A DNA stretch of 11,907 bases from PALSA-894 sp049698215 (GTDB lineage Bacteria > Pseudomonadota > Alphaproteobacteria > Rhizobiales > Xanthobacteraceae). Numbering within the stretch: position 1 is the stretch's first letter; each line of letters starts with the position of its first letter. Below the pieces are notes generated by a model. It was not told the DNA's origin. It worked only from the letters and a program-made list of their open reading frames with translations, and ran no database searches. A program made the translations under genes and the position numbers. Positions 1-6,329 of the stretch are shown here, piece after piece. The stretch spans positions 1-11,907 of the forward strand of contig JBAVXH010000147.1 of NCBI GenBank assembly GCA_049698215.1, read 5' to 3'.

Positions 1-454
1 GCTTGCGCATCTCGGAAAGGCTTGCGAGCGCCGCAGCAAAGCCTTCAATCGCCGCGGCTTCGCCGGCGCGGCGGTCCTCCTCGCTCTCGTCCTCGTCGAT
101 GACTTCGATCACGCCCTTCAGCGAGAGGATGCCGTCGACCGCGGGCGGCGCGGCCTTGATGCGCCTGGCGACATCCTCGACGGTAGACAGAATCGCCGCG
201 AGCACCGGCTCGTTCACGCGCACCACCGGCGCGACGCCGGCGCGTTGCACCGTCAGGTTGGCGTGGATCGTGCCGCGCGCGAGCGCCTCGGTGGCGCGCG
301 CACGCAATGCCGGCTCGATCGCGTCCCAGCCAGGCGGAACGCGCAGACGGAGTTCGAGCCCCTTTGCGTTGACCGATTTGATTTCCCAGTGCCAGGCGTA
401 ATTGCCGGATACGCCGTCGGCCCGCGCGAAGCCGGTCATGCTCGACAGCGCCAT
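1..454 (-). CDS. yicC: YicC/YloC-family endoribonuclease, N-terminal part (runs off the window)
   Basis: The minus strand reads 151 codons from an ATG at 454 with no stop before the window edge, so only the N-terminal half is present. The protein opens MALSSMTGFAR, the signature start of the YicC_N family, followed by WEIKSVNAKGLELRLRVP, also typical of the family. A second in-frame ATG at 439 would cut into the MTGFAR motif, so 454 is preferred; a GTG two codons upstream is possible. The visible part ends in an acidic stretch (EVIDEDESEEDRR) and an alpha-helical region. YicC proteins in E. coli are reported to be RNA-cleaving enzymes that act on small RNAs; that role is carried over by family. 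It follows mltG on the same strand after a repeat-filled gap of about 196 bases, the order usual in Hyphomicrobiales. Confidence 0.93.
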   Translation of the reverse strand, partial: MALSSMTGFARADGVSGNYAWHWEIKSVNAKGLELRLRVPPGWDAIEPALRARATEALARGTIHANLTVQRAGVAPVVRVNEPVLAAILSTVEDVARRIKAAPPAVDGILSLKGVIEVIDEDESEEDRRAGEAAAIEGFAAALASLSEMRK

Positions 455-523
455 CAGCACCGAATCCCGTTTCGAAATCGCGGGCGACCTTAGCGGCGGG
501 GTTTCGGGGTCACAAGGCTGTAA

Positions 524-560
524 GGCGCAATAAGTGCAGCGTAGCGAAACGCATTGCGCC
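524..560. repeat. Dispersed palindromic repeat module 1 (GGCGCAAT...ATTGCGCC)
   Basis: Perfect 8-base inverted arms GGCGCAAT (524-531) and ATTGCGCC (553-560) flank a 21-base centre containing GCGTAGCGAAACGC. It lies in the mltG-yicC gap next to a second copy of the same arms. Elements of this style recur between genes in Bradyrhizobium-type genomes; that is from memory, not from a search. There is no T-run, so it is not an obvious terminator. Confidence 0.65.
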
Positions 561-601
561 ATCGAAGTTCAAGAGGCACACCGGTGCCGCGGCGGAGAAG
601 C

Positions 602-660
602 GGCGCAATGCGCGTCGCCCCCGCCTTCGCGGGGGCATGCTTATTGCGCCCTATTGCGCC
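602..660. repeat. Dispersed palindromic repeat module 2, nested hairpin with an extra half-site overlapping the mltG stop
   Basis: Outer arms GGCGCAAT (602-609) and ATTGCGCC (643-650) enclose a perfect 8-bp hairpin, GCCCCCGC (617-624) and GCGGGGGC (629-636), with a CTTC loop. A third ATTGCGCC (653-660) adjoins it and contains the last codons of mltG: on the minus strand GGCGCAATAG gives Ala-Gln-stop. The hairpin could stabilise or end the mltG transcript, but no T-run follows on either strand. Confidence 0.65.
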
Positions 661-1892
661 TTGGCCTTGGCTTTCTGCTTTGTGTTCTTGGCCGGGGCGA
701 CCTGCGGCGCGGGGTCGGCTGCCTGAGGCGCGGGCTCGCTGAATTGCATCGCGCGATCCGGAGCCGCCGAGCCCGAGCGAACCGTCTGCTCGAACTGCCG
801 CAGCTTGGCAACGTTCTGCTGATGCTGGGCCAGGTTCTCGGCAAACGCATGCGCGCCGGTCCCGTCGGCGACGAAGTAGATCTCCTTGGTGCGCGCCGGA
901 TTGGCCGCCGCCTCGAGCGAGGCACGGCCCGGGTTCGCGATCGGGCCCGGCGGCAGGCCCTCGATCGCATACGTGTTGTAGGGCGTCGGCTGCTCGATCT
1001 CGGAACGCATGATCGGACGCCCCAACGTCCCCTTGCCGCCCACCAGCCCGTAGATGATGGTCGGATCGGATTGCAGCTTGATGCGCTGACGCAGCCGGTT
1101 CACGAACACGGCTGCAACGCGCGAGCGCTCGTCCGGCCGGCCCGTCTCCTTCTCGACGATCGAGGCCAGCGTCACCAGCGACTCCGGCGTCTTGACCGGG
1201 ATGTCGGCGTTGCGGCGCTCCCAGATTTCCTGCACGGCGCGGCGGTGCGCGTTCTGCATCCGCTGGATCACCTGCTCGCGCGTCGTGCCGCGGGGAAAGT
1301 TGTAGGTCTCGGGGAGCAACGTTCCTTCCTTCGGTATTTCGCGGATGTTGCCGGCAAGGAAATCCACTTCCGCGAGTCGCGTGACGATCTGCTCGGAGGT
1401 CAGACCTTCCGGGATCGTGAAGGCGTGCTGCACGACCTTGCCTTCGATGATCGTGTCGATCGCTTCGCGCAGCGTGACCTGCTTGGCGAACTTGTACTCG
1501 CCATACTTCAGGTCGTCCTTCGCCTTGAGCACCAGCACGCCGCCGATGAAAACCCATGGCTGCTCGATAACGTTCTCGCGCGCCAGCAGATCGGCAATCT
1601 CGCGCAGGCCGAGCCCCCTCGGGATGTTGACGATCTTCTCGCGATCGAGCGGACCCTGCGCTTCGAACTTGTGCTTGCCGTACGACCAGGCGACCCCGCC
1701 GGCGATGGCGACGAGCAAAATGATCGAGAAGATCGCGTTCCCGGCGATGATCAGCGGGTGGCGCGCGCGGCGCGAGGGCCGCTTCGGCTCCGGCATGTAT
1801 TCTGGCTCCAGCGCAGCGCGCGGACTGCGCGGCGCGACGCGCCTTGATTCACCGAAAACTGTGGCGCCGGAAGGGCCTGCGTCTGCGGTCAT
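651..1892 (-). CDS. mltG: Endolytic murein transglycosylase MltG (YceG-like)
   Basis: A 413-residue inner-membrane protein that cleaves nascent peptidoglycan strands and is thought to set glycan chain ends. An N-terminal cytoplasmic stretch of about 45 residues rich in Pro and Arg precedes one membrane segment (about 47-69, IIAGNAIFSIILLVAIAGG). A LysM-like subdomain follows (about 85-160), then the YceG catalytic domain. The catalytic Glu lies in the ASIVEKET motif (243-250), followed by the family stretch RVAAVFVNRLRQRIKLQSDPTIIYG in two conserved blocks. The motif EGLPPGPIANPGRASLEAA is also present. The last 50 residues are low-complexity Ala/Pro/Lys/Gln and end KAKAQ. The ATG at 1892 is chosen; a GTG at 1898 would add two residues, and neither has a strong ribosome site. 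It lies 75 bases after fabF on the same strand. The 3' end coincides with a palindromic repeat. Confidence 0.95.
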   Translation of the reverse strand: MTADAGPSGATVFGESRRVAPRSPRAALEPEYMPEPKRPSRRARHPLIIAGNAIFSIILLVAIAGGVAWSYGKHKFEAQGPLDREKIVNIPRGLGLREIADLLARENVIEQPWVFIGGVLVLKAKDDLKYGEYKFAKQVTLREAIDTIIEGKVVQHAFTIPEGLTSEQIVTRLAEVDFLAGNIREIPKEGTLLPETYNFPRGTTREQVIQRMQNAHRRAVQEIWERRNADIPVKTPESLVTLASIVEKETGRPDERSRVAAVFVNRLRQRIKLQSDPTIIYGLVGGKGTLGRPIMRSEIEQPTPYNTYAIEGLPPGPIANPGRASLEAAANPARTKEIYFVADGTGAHAFAENLAQHQQNVAKLRQFEQTVRSGSAAPDRAMQFSEPAPQAADPAPQVAPAKNTKQKAKAKAQ

Positions 1893-1967
1893 GTCCACTC
1901 GCTGGATGTTCGACGCAGGGTAATTCCAATTATGGCAAAAGGGTGAATCTTGGGTCCCTGCTCCAGC

Positions 1968-3230
1968 CTAAGCCGCCGCGCGGCGGAAAACCAGCGAAGC
2001 GTTGGTGCCGCCGAAGCCGAATGAGTTCGAGAGCACCACGTCGATGTCGCGCTGACGCGCTTTGTGCGGCACGAGGTCGATCGGGGTCTCGACCGACGGA
2101 TTGTCGAGATTGATGGTGGGCGGCGCCACGCGATCGCGGATCGCGAGCACCGAAAAGATGGCTTCGACCGCGCCGGCCGCGCCGAGCAAATGGCCGATGC
2201 AGGACTTGGTCGAGGACATCGACACCTTGCCCGCCGCATTGCCGAGCACGCGCTCGACAGCTCCGAGCTCGATTCCGTCGGCCATCGTCGAGGTACCGTG
2301 GGCATTGATGTAGTCGATCTCGGCAGACGAGACGCCGGCCCGCTTCAGGGCCGAGTTCATGCAGCGGTACGCGCCGTCACCATCCTCGGACGGGGCCGTG
2401 ATGTGGTAGGCGTCGCCCGACAGGCCATAGCCGACCAGTTCGGCATAAATCCTCGCGCCGCGCGCTTTGGCGTGCTCGTACTCCTCCAGCACCAGAACGC
2501 CGGCACCCTCGCCCATGACGAAGCCGTCGCGGCGTTTGTCGTAGGGTCGCGACGCCTTGGGCGGATCGTCGTTGAACGCCGTGGACAGCGCGCGGCAGGC
2601 CGCAAAGCCCGCCATCGAGAGTCGATTGATCGGAGATTCGGTTCCGCCGGCGACCATCACGTCCGCGTCGCCCAACGCGATCATTCGCGCAGAGTCGCCG
2701 ATCGCATGTGCGCCGGTCGAGCAAGCGGTCGCGACCGCGTGGTTCGGCCCCTTCAATCCGAATTCAATCGACACGTAGCCGGAGGCGAGATTGATGATAC
2801 GGCCGGGGATGAAGAACGGGGACACCCGGCGCGGGCCTTTTTCAGCGAGGACCAGCGAGGTTTCGGCGATGCCCTCGATGCCGCCAATGCCGGACCCGAT
2901 CATCACGCCGGTCGCGATCTGATCGTCACGACTCGTCGGCTTCCAGCCGGAATCGTCAAGCGCCTGCCGGGCCGCACACATCGCATAGATGATGAAATCG
3001 TCGACCCGCCGCTGCTCCTTCGGCTCCATCCACTGATCGGGATTGTAGGTGCCGTTCGAGCCGTCGCCGCGGGGAATCTGGCACGCGATCTTTGCCGCCA
3101 GATCCTCAACTTCAAATTTTTCGATTCTGCGGGCGCCGCTCTGGCCCGCCAGGAGACGCTGCCAAGTCTCCTCGACGCCGCAAGCCAACGGCGTCACCAT
3201 GCCAAGCCCTGTGACGACAACACGCCTCAT
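1968..3230 (-). CDS. fabF: 3-oxoacyl-[acyl-carrier-protein] synthase II
   Basis: A 420-residue condensing enzyme that joins malonyl-ACP to a growing acyl-ACP in cytoplasmic type II fatty acid synthesis. It starts MRRVVVTGLGMVTPLACG, typical of FabF. The full active site is visible: Cys170 in ATACSTGAHAIGDS, His311 in NAHGTSTMADGIE, and Lys342 and His347 in SSTKSCIGHLLGAAGA. The glycine-rich FGFGGTNASLVF motif is near the C terminus. The loop after GTST reads MADGIEL rather than the E. coli form, which I take as a normal rhizobial variant. AGGA stands about 8 bases before the ATG. It lies 68 bases downstream of acpP and is probably co-transcribed with it, so enzyme and carrier are made together. 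Length and motifs are complete. Confidence 0.97.
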   Translation of the reverse strand: MRRVVVTGLGMVTPLACGVEETWQRLLAGQSGARRIEKFEVEDLAAKIACQIPRGDGSNGTYNPDQWMEPKEQRRVDDFIIYAMCAARQALDDSGWKPTSRDDQIATGVMIGSGIGGIEGIAETSLVLAEKGPRRVSPFFIPGRIINLASGYVSIEFGLKGPNHAVATACSTGAHAIGDSARMIALGDADVMVAGGTESPINRLSMAGFAACRALSTAFNDDPPKASRPYDKRRDGFVMGEGAGVLVLEEYEHAKARGARIYAELVGYGLSGDAYHITAPSEDGDGAYRCMNSALKRAGVSSAEIDYINAHGTSTMADGIELGAVERVLGNAAGKVSMSSTKSCIGHLLGAAGAVEAIFSVLAIRDRVAPPTINLDNPSVETPIDLVPHKARQRDIDVVLSNSFGFGGTNASLVFRRAAA

Positions 3231-3298
3231 GCCGAGTTCCTAGAGCCCGCACCGTGGCGCGGATTCGAGCTGCAGGCCGAAATGTCGCGAAATCGAAC

Positions 3299-3541
3299 TC
3301 AGCTTTTTGCGTTCTTTTCGAGGAATTTCACCGCATCGCCGACGGTCAGGATTGTCTCGGCGGCGTCGTCCGGAATTTCGCAACCGAACTCTTCCTCGAA
3401 CGCCATCACAAGCTCGACGGTGTCGAGACTGTCGGCGCCGAGATCGTCGATGAAGCTTGCGGAGTCGGTCACCTTGTCGGGCTCGACGCCAAGATGGTCC
3501 ACCACGATCTTCTTGACCCGCTCGGCAATGTTCTCACTCAT
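3299..3541 (-). CDS. acpP: Acyl carrier protein
   Basis: An 80-residue acidic protein that carries acyl chains on a 4'-phosphopantetheine arm during fatty acid synthesis. The attachment site is Ser38 in the GADSLDTVELVM motif at the start of helix II. The remainder (MAFEEEFGCEIPDDAAE) is the canonical recognition helix and loop. The ATG at 3541 is preferred because an AGGG-type ribosome site sits about 8 bases ahead and the start MSENIAERVKKIV matches the family; an in-frame GTG at 3550 would add MKA. A promoter and leader of about 130 bases lie upstream in the gap to fabD. fabF follows on the same strand. Confidence 0.97.
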   Translation of the reverse strand: MSENIAERVKKIVVDHLGVEPDKVTDSASFIDDLGADSLDTVELVMAFEEEFGCEIPDDAAETILTVGDAVKFLEKNAKS

Positions 3542-3843
3542 CGCTTTCACCCTCGCATCGTCTCATTGGGCTTCAGCCGCGCGACCCGAGCCGTCGCGGC
3601 TTCGTCGGCGGAAGGTGGCGAACTTCCCCAAGGGATCGTTCGGTGGCCCCCATTTGCCCGGTTACCCCGACCAAGCGGGGTTCGGTTATCACACTTCAGA
3701 AAGCCTTGCAAAGCAAGCTTCCTCATTCCGCAACACCACGTAAGTGCGTGGCCTATCACTCAAATCATCGCCGTGCCAAGAACAATGATGCGCTCATCCA
3801 CGAGCGCGGTGACGGGCGAGGCTCGACGCAAAATGCGATCAGC
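3542..3843. other. Gap between fabD and acpP where fabG is normally found
   Basis: This 302-base stretch lies between fabD and acpP, a place where related genomes carry fabG (about 740 bases). No fabG-length reading frame exists here. On the minus strand the fabD frame stays open for 28 codons after its stop and ends in codons for Gly-Thr-Ala-Met-Ile then TGA (3760-3777), resembling the usual FabG ending Gly-Met-Ala-Met-Ile. A hairpin CCACG/CGTGG (3736-3751) follows without a T-run. The acpP promoter lies nearer acpP. A 70-residue minus-strand frame (3547-3759) looks like non-coding sequence. Confidence 0.6.
3685..3711 (-). promoter_or_regulatory. Likely sigma70-type promoter of acpP-fabF
   Basis: On the minus strand TTGCAA (3706-3711) is followed after 15 bases by GATAAC (3685-3690), giving a start near 3678 and a leader of about 135 bases before acpP. 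The spacer is slightly short. The new RNA would begin next to a 6-bp hairpin, ACCCCG (3664-3669) with CGGGGT (3676-3681). Prediction from sequence only. Confidence 0.45.
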
Positions 3844-4788
3844 TCACGCCCGCGTGGCCTTGAATGCCACCACATCGTCCGGTGTTCCAATCGCGGTTCC
3901 CCTCGCGCCCTCCGCGATGCGTTTCACGAGTCCGGACAGTACTTTTCCGGACCCGACCTCATAGAACGTATCGACGCCTGCGCCGGCCATGAATGCAACC
4001 GACTCACGCCACCGCACCGTGCCGGTCACTTGCGCGATCAGCGATGTCACGATCTCGGCGGGATCGCTGATCGGACGCGCGAGCACATTGGCGACAAGCG
4101 GCACGACGGGTGACTTCACCTGGACCTTCGCAAGCGCCTCGGCCATGGCGTCGGCGGCAGGCTGCATCAGTGCGCAATGGAAGGGAGCGGACACGGGCAG
4201 CAGCATCGCGCGCCGTGCCCCTTTGCCTTTCGCGATCTCGACCGCGCGCTCGACCGCCGCCTTGTCGCCGGACACCACGACCTGGCCTCCGCCATTGTCG
4301 TTCGCGGCCTGGCAGACTTGTCCCTCGGCTGCCTCGGCTGCGACGGCAACGGCCGCGTCGAAATCCAATCCCAGGAGCGCCGCCATCGCGCCGGCGCCGA
4401 CCGGCACTGCGGCCTGCATCGCGCGGCCGCGGATCCGCAAGAGCCGCGCGGTGTCGGGGATGGTCAGGGCGCCGGCCGCGGCAAGCGCCGAATATTCTCC
4501 GAGCGAGTGGCCGGCCACGAACGCGGCATCGCGCGACAGCTCGAGGCCCGCTTCTGCTTGAAGGACACGCATGGCGGCGAGCGAGACGGCCATCAGCGCA
4601 GGCTGCGCGTTCTCCGTCAGCGTCAGCCGATCGGCGGGGCCGTCCCACATCGTCGCCGTCAGCGTCTCGCCGAGCGCCTCGTCGACCTCGGTGAACACCT
4701 CGCGAGCGGGCGGAAAGGTATCCGCGAGGGCCTTGCCCATGCCGACGGCCTGGCTCCCCTGCCCGGGAAAAACAAATGCGACTGTCAT
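3844..4788 (-). CDS. fabD: Malonyl-CoA:ACP transacylase
   Basis: A 314-residue enzyme that transfers malonate from CoA to the acyl carrier protein, feeding elongation by FabF. It begins MTVAFVFPGQGSQAVGMG, the family's N-terminal signature. The nucleophilic Ser95 lies in GHSLGEYSALAA, Arg120 in RIRGRAMQAAV, and His204 in SAPFHCALM; together these complete the Ser-His-Arg site. Two consecutive ATGs occur: the one at 4788 has AGAAGG six bases upstream, while the one at 4791 has only three bases of spacing, so 4788 is preferred. It is the first gene of the leftward cluster and is transcribed divergently from the small gene at 4942. A gap of about 300 bases, without fabG, separates it from acpP. 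Confidence 0.96.
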   Translation of the reverse strand: MTVAFVFPGQGSQAVGMGKALADTFPPAREVFTEVDEALGETLTATMWDGPADRLTLTENAQPALMAVSLAAMRVLQAEAGLELSRDAAFVAGHSLGEYSALAAAGALTIPDTARLLRIRGRAMQAAVPVGAGAMAALLGLDFDAAVAVAAEAAEGQVCQAANDNGGGQVVVSGDKAAVERAVEIAKGKGARRAMLLPVSAPFHCALMQPAADAMAEALAKVQVKSPVVPLVANVLARPISDPAEIVTSLIAQVTGTVRWRESVAFMAGAGVDTFYEVGSGKVLSGLVKRIAEGARGTAIGTPDDVVAFKATRA

Positions 4789-4941
4789 CATAGCCTTCTG
4801 AAAAGACGAGGGTTTATGCCAATAGTCCAGGTCCGCCTGTCAAGCCGGAGAAGAAAATTTCCGGCCCGAAAACCTTTCGACAATCATTGCTTGCGATACT
4901 CAAAGTCACAATCATACCGCGGTACCTCCGGCGCGCCACCG

Positions 4942-5181
4942 ATGCATCAGATTTCAGAGGCGGACATCGAACGGGCGCGCGCCGATCCCCGCGCCAAGCA
5001 GGCGCTGCTTGCGGCGGCGCTCGAACAACTGCTTGCGACGCTCTACCGGATGCAGCACGACCCGGCGCATTTGAACCCTGAGAGCCTGCGCCAGCTCCGC
5101 GCGGGCGCCATGATGGCGGCCAACGTCGCGGACTTGATCCGCGATCTGGAAGAGCAAACACATCTCGCGGAATCCGCCTGA
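4942..5181 (+). CDS. Small conserved-looking hypothetical protein, 79 residues
   Basis: I do not recognise this protein. It is predicted mostly helical, with charged N-terminal and C-terminal helices (EADIERARADPRAKQALLAA; NVADLIRDLEEQ) and a central hydrophobic part around LEQLLATLYRM and AGAMMAANVADLI. There is no signal peptide and no clear membrane segment. The ATG at 4942 is the most reasonable start, though no good Shine-Dalgarno sequence precedes it. It is divergent from fabD across about 150 bases and ends roughly 20 bases before the promoter of the ribosomal operon. The reading frame has an amino acid make-up typical of a real soluble protein, unlike the Arg/Pro-rich shadow frames around it. 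Confidence 0.65.
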   Translation: MHQISEADIERARADPRAKQALLAAALEQLLATLYRMQHDPAHLNPESLRQLRAGAMMAANVADLIRDLEEQTHLAESA

Positions 5182-5201
5182 GAAACCGGCTGATTGCGCG
5201 C

Positions 5202-5229
5202 TTGCCAGCCGTCAAAATCTGGCTATAAC
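5202..5229 (+). promoter_or_regulatory. Likely sigma70-type promoter of the rpsF operon
   Basis: TTGCCA (5202-5207) and TATAAC (5224-5229) are separated by 16 bases, the best promoter match in the window. Transcription would start near 5236 and give a leader of about 170 bases before rpsF. It starts right after the stop of the 79-residue gene, so the ribosomal operon need not depend on read-through. Confidence 0.6.
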
Positions 5230-5264
5230 CCCCGCTTCTGCTCGGTCCCGGCCGGGAGCTGAAC

Positions 5265-5316
5265 GGACGGCCAGTACGTGCGCAATGTGCTGGTAGGACC
5301 GCATGGTCCGGCGTCC
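5265..5316 (+). promoter_or_regulatory. Candidate structured leader (three-way junction) upstream of rpsF
   Basis: An outer helix GGACG (5265-5269) with CGTCC (5312-5316) encloses two hairpins. The first is CCAGTAC (5271-5277) with GTGCTGG (5287-5293), seven pairs including one G-U. The second is GGACC (5296-5300) with GGTCC (5305-5309) and a GCAT loop. Just upstream is the palindrome TCCCGGCCGGGA (5246-5257). In E. coli and B. subtilis the S6:S18 complex is known to bind the rpsF leader and repress it. Whether this structure is such a site is inference from position and fold. Confidence 0.45.
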
Positions 5317-5409
5317 CGTGTTCCCGCCTTCCTGAGAACTTCTCTGCCTTTCCCGAAGGGCACGAGGGGCTTGGCGCCGGAACGAGCACACACAAGGGAA
5401 AGGCAAATC

Positions 5410-5880
5410 ATGCCGTTGTACGAACACGTCTATCTGGCGCGCCAGGACTTGAGCGCGCAGCAGGTCGAGGAGATGACCACCGCCTACAAGGGCGTCATCG
5501 AAGGCCTCGGCGGCAAACTCGTCAGCGACCCCGAGTACTGGGGCGTCAAGAGCCTCTCGTTCCGCATCAAGAAGAATCGCAAGGCACACTTCACCATGCT
5601 CAAGCTCGATGCGCCGCCGGCCGCGCTCACCGAGATCGAGCGGCAGCAGCGTCTCTCCGAAGATGTGCTGCGCTATCTCACCATCCGGGTCGACGCGCAC
5701 GAAGAGGGCCCCTCCGCGATGATGCGCAAGGTCGATCGCGATCGCGAGCGCGACGAACGGCGCGGCGACCGGTTCGACAGCTTCGATCGCGGTGATCGCG
5801 GCGACCGTGGCCCGCGCGGCGACCGCGGCGGACGCCGGCGCGAAGAAGGCGGCGACGAAGCCGCTCCGGTGCAGGAGTAA
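5410..5880 (+). CDS. rpsF: 30S ribosomal protein bS6
   Basis: A 156-residue small-subunit protein that pairs with bS18 on the 16S rRNA platform. It starts MPLYEHVYLARQDLSAQQVEEM and carries the family core through about residue 100 (GGKLVSDPEYWGVKSLSFRIKKNRKAHF). E. coli bS6 is about 130 residues before processing. Here the tail beyond about residue 105 is a basic and acidic repeat region rich in Arg-Gly-Asp (DRGDRGDRGPRGDRGGRRRE), followed by EEGGDEAAPVQE. The ATG at 5410 has a strong AAGGGAAAGG ribosome site just ahead. It is the first gene of the operon, and rpsR begins four bases after its stop, so the two partner proteins are translationally close. Confidence 0.97.
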   Translation: MPLYEHVYLARQDLSAQQVEEMTTAYKGVIEGLGGKLVSDPEYWGVKSLSFRIKKNRKAHFTMLKLDAPPAALTEIERQQRLSEDVLRYLTIRVDAHEEGPSAMMRKVDRDRERDERRGDRFDSFDRGDRGDRGPRGDRGGRRREEGGDEAAPVQE

Positions 5881-5884
5881 CATC

Positions 5885-6130
5885 ATGCAGTTTGCAGCAT
5901 CTCAAGGGCGCCGCCCGTTCTTCCGCCGTCGCAAGACCTGCCCGTTTACCGGCACCAACGCGCCGAAGATCGACTACAAGGACGTGAAGCTGTTGCAGCG
6001 TTACGTCTCGGAGCGCGGCAAGATCGTGCCGAGCCGCATCACCGCGGTCTCGACCAAGAAGCAGCGTGAGCTGGCGCGCGCAATCAAGCGGGCGCGTTTC
6101 CTCGGACTTCTGAACTACGTCATTCGGTAG
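5885..6130 (+). CDS. rpsR: 30S ribosomal protein bS18
   Basis: An 81-residue basic protein of the small-subunit platform that binds 16S rRNA with bS6. The family core is complete: RRPFFRRRKTCPFTGTNAPKIDYKDVKLL, then SERGKIVPSRITAVSTKKQRELARAIKRARFLGLLNYV. Only one Cys is present, so the zinc-binding four-Cys form is excluded. The ATG at 5885 comes four bases after rpsF stops; a purine-rich GGAG-type site lies in the last rpsF codons. It is followed by about 200 bases of repeat and hairpin sequence before the next operon gene. Confidence 0.97.
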   Translation: MQFAASQGRRPFFRRRKTCPFTGTNAPKIDYKDVKLLQRYVSERGKIVPSRITAVSTKKQRELARAIKRARFLGLLNYVIR

Positions 6131-6138
6131 CGCGCGAA

Positions 6139-6185
6139 TGCATGATCCCGAAAAGTGGACACCGGTTTTCGGAAAAGATCATGCA
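6139..6185. repeat. Dispersed palindromic repeat (TGCATGATC...GATCATGCA), full copy
   Basis: Perfect 9-base outer arms TGCATGATC and GATCATGCA flank inner arms CCGAAAA (6148-6154) and TTTTCGG (6166-6172) around a GTGGACACCGG centre. Elements with a GCATGATCC...GATCATGC frame and an AAAAGTG...CCGGTTTT core are, from memory, common in Bradyrhizobium-type genomes. It begins nine bases after the rpsR stop. Confidence 0.75.
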
Positions 6186-6193
6186 GATGAATC

Positions 6194-6224
6194 AAAAGTG
6201 GGTACCGGTTTTTGCGTTAAGATC
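6194..6224. repeat. Degenerate second copy of the same repeat core
   Basis: AAAAGTGG, then ACCGGTTTT and a terminal GATC recur in the same order and nearly the same spacing as in the copy at 6151-6180, with a one-base indel and altered arms. It is a decayed or partial tandem copy lying directly downstream of the full one. Confidence 0.6.
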
Positions 6225-6253
6225 GCGCGCCCACGAATAGAGACTTCACGAGA

Positions 6254-6277
6254 GACCGGCGGGATGACCCGCCGGTC
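6254..6277. other. Perfect 10-bp hairpin between rpsR and the DUF2232 gene
   Basis: GACCGGCGGG (6254-6263) and CCCGCCGGTC (6268-6277) form a perfect stem with an ATGA loop. No T-run follows on the plus strand, so a simple intrinsic terminator is not supported. It could be an mRNA-stabilising or processing structure that sets the levels of rpsF-rpsR relative to the downstream genes. A weaker hairpin, CCGCT (6303-6307) with AGCGG (6314-6318), lies next to the following start codon. Confidence 0.5.
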
Positions 6278-6329
6278 GATGGTTGGGGCGAACCGCCTCT
6301 AACCGCTTTAAAGAGCGGGACAGCTGACG

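Noticed and set aside
617..636. Rho-independent terminator for mltG
   Set aside because: The stem is perfect but no T-run follows on either strand, and it is nested in a repeat, so it is listed as part of the repeat.
490..1557. 355-codon minus-strand frame overlapping mltG and the repeat region
   Set aside because: Out-of-frame shadow of mltG that continues into the palindromic repeats; no start signal or recognisable domain.
534..1847. 437-codon open frame on the plus strand opposite mltG
   Set aside because: Antisense shadow in high-GC DNA: Arg/Leu-rich composition, no family features, and MltG on the other strand is unmistakable.
2064..3743. 559-codon open frame on the plus strand opposite fabF and acpP
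   Set aside because: It spans two well-defined genes and their spacers in antisense and has a composition typical of shadow frames (Arg, Asp, His, Ala-rich).
3547..3759. 70-residue minus-strand frame upstream of acpP
   Set aside because: It contains the acpP promoter and leader, lacks protein-like features and shows no similarity to FabG that I can see.
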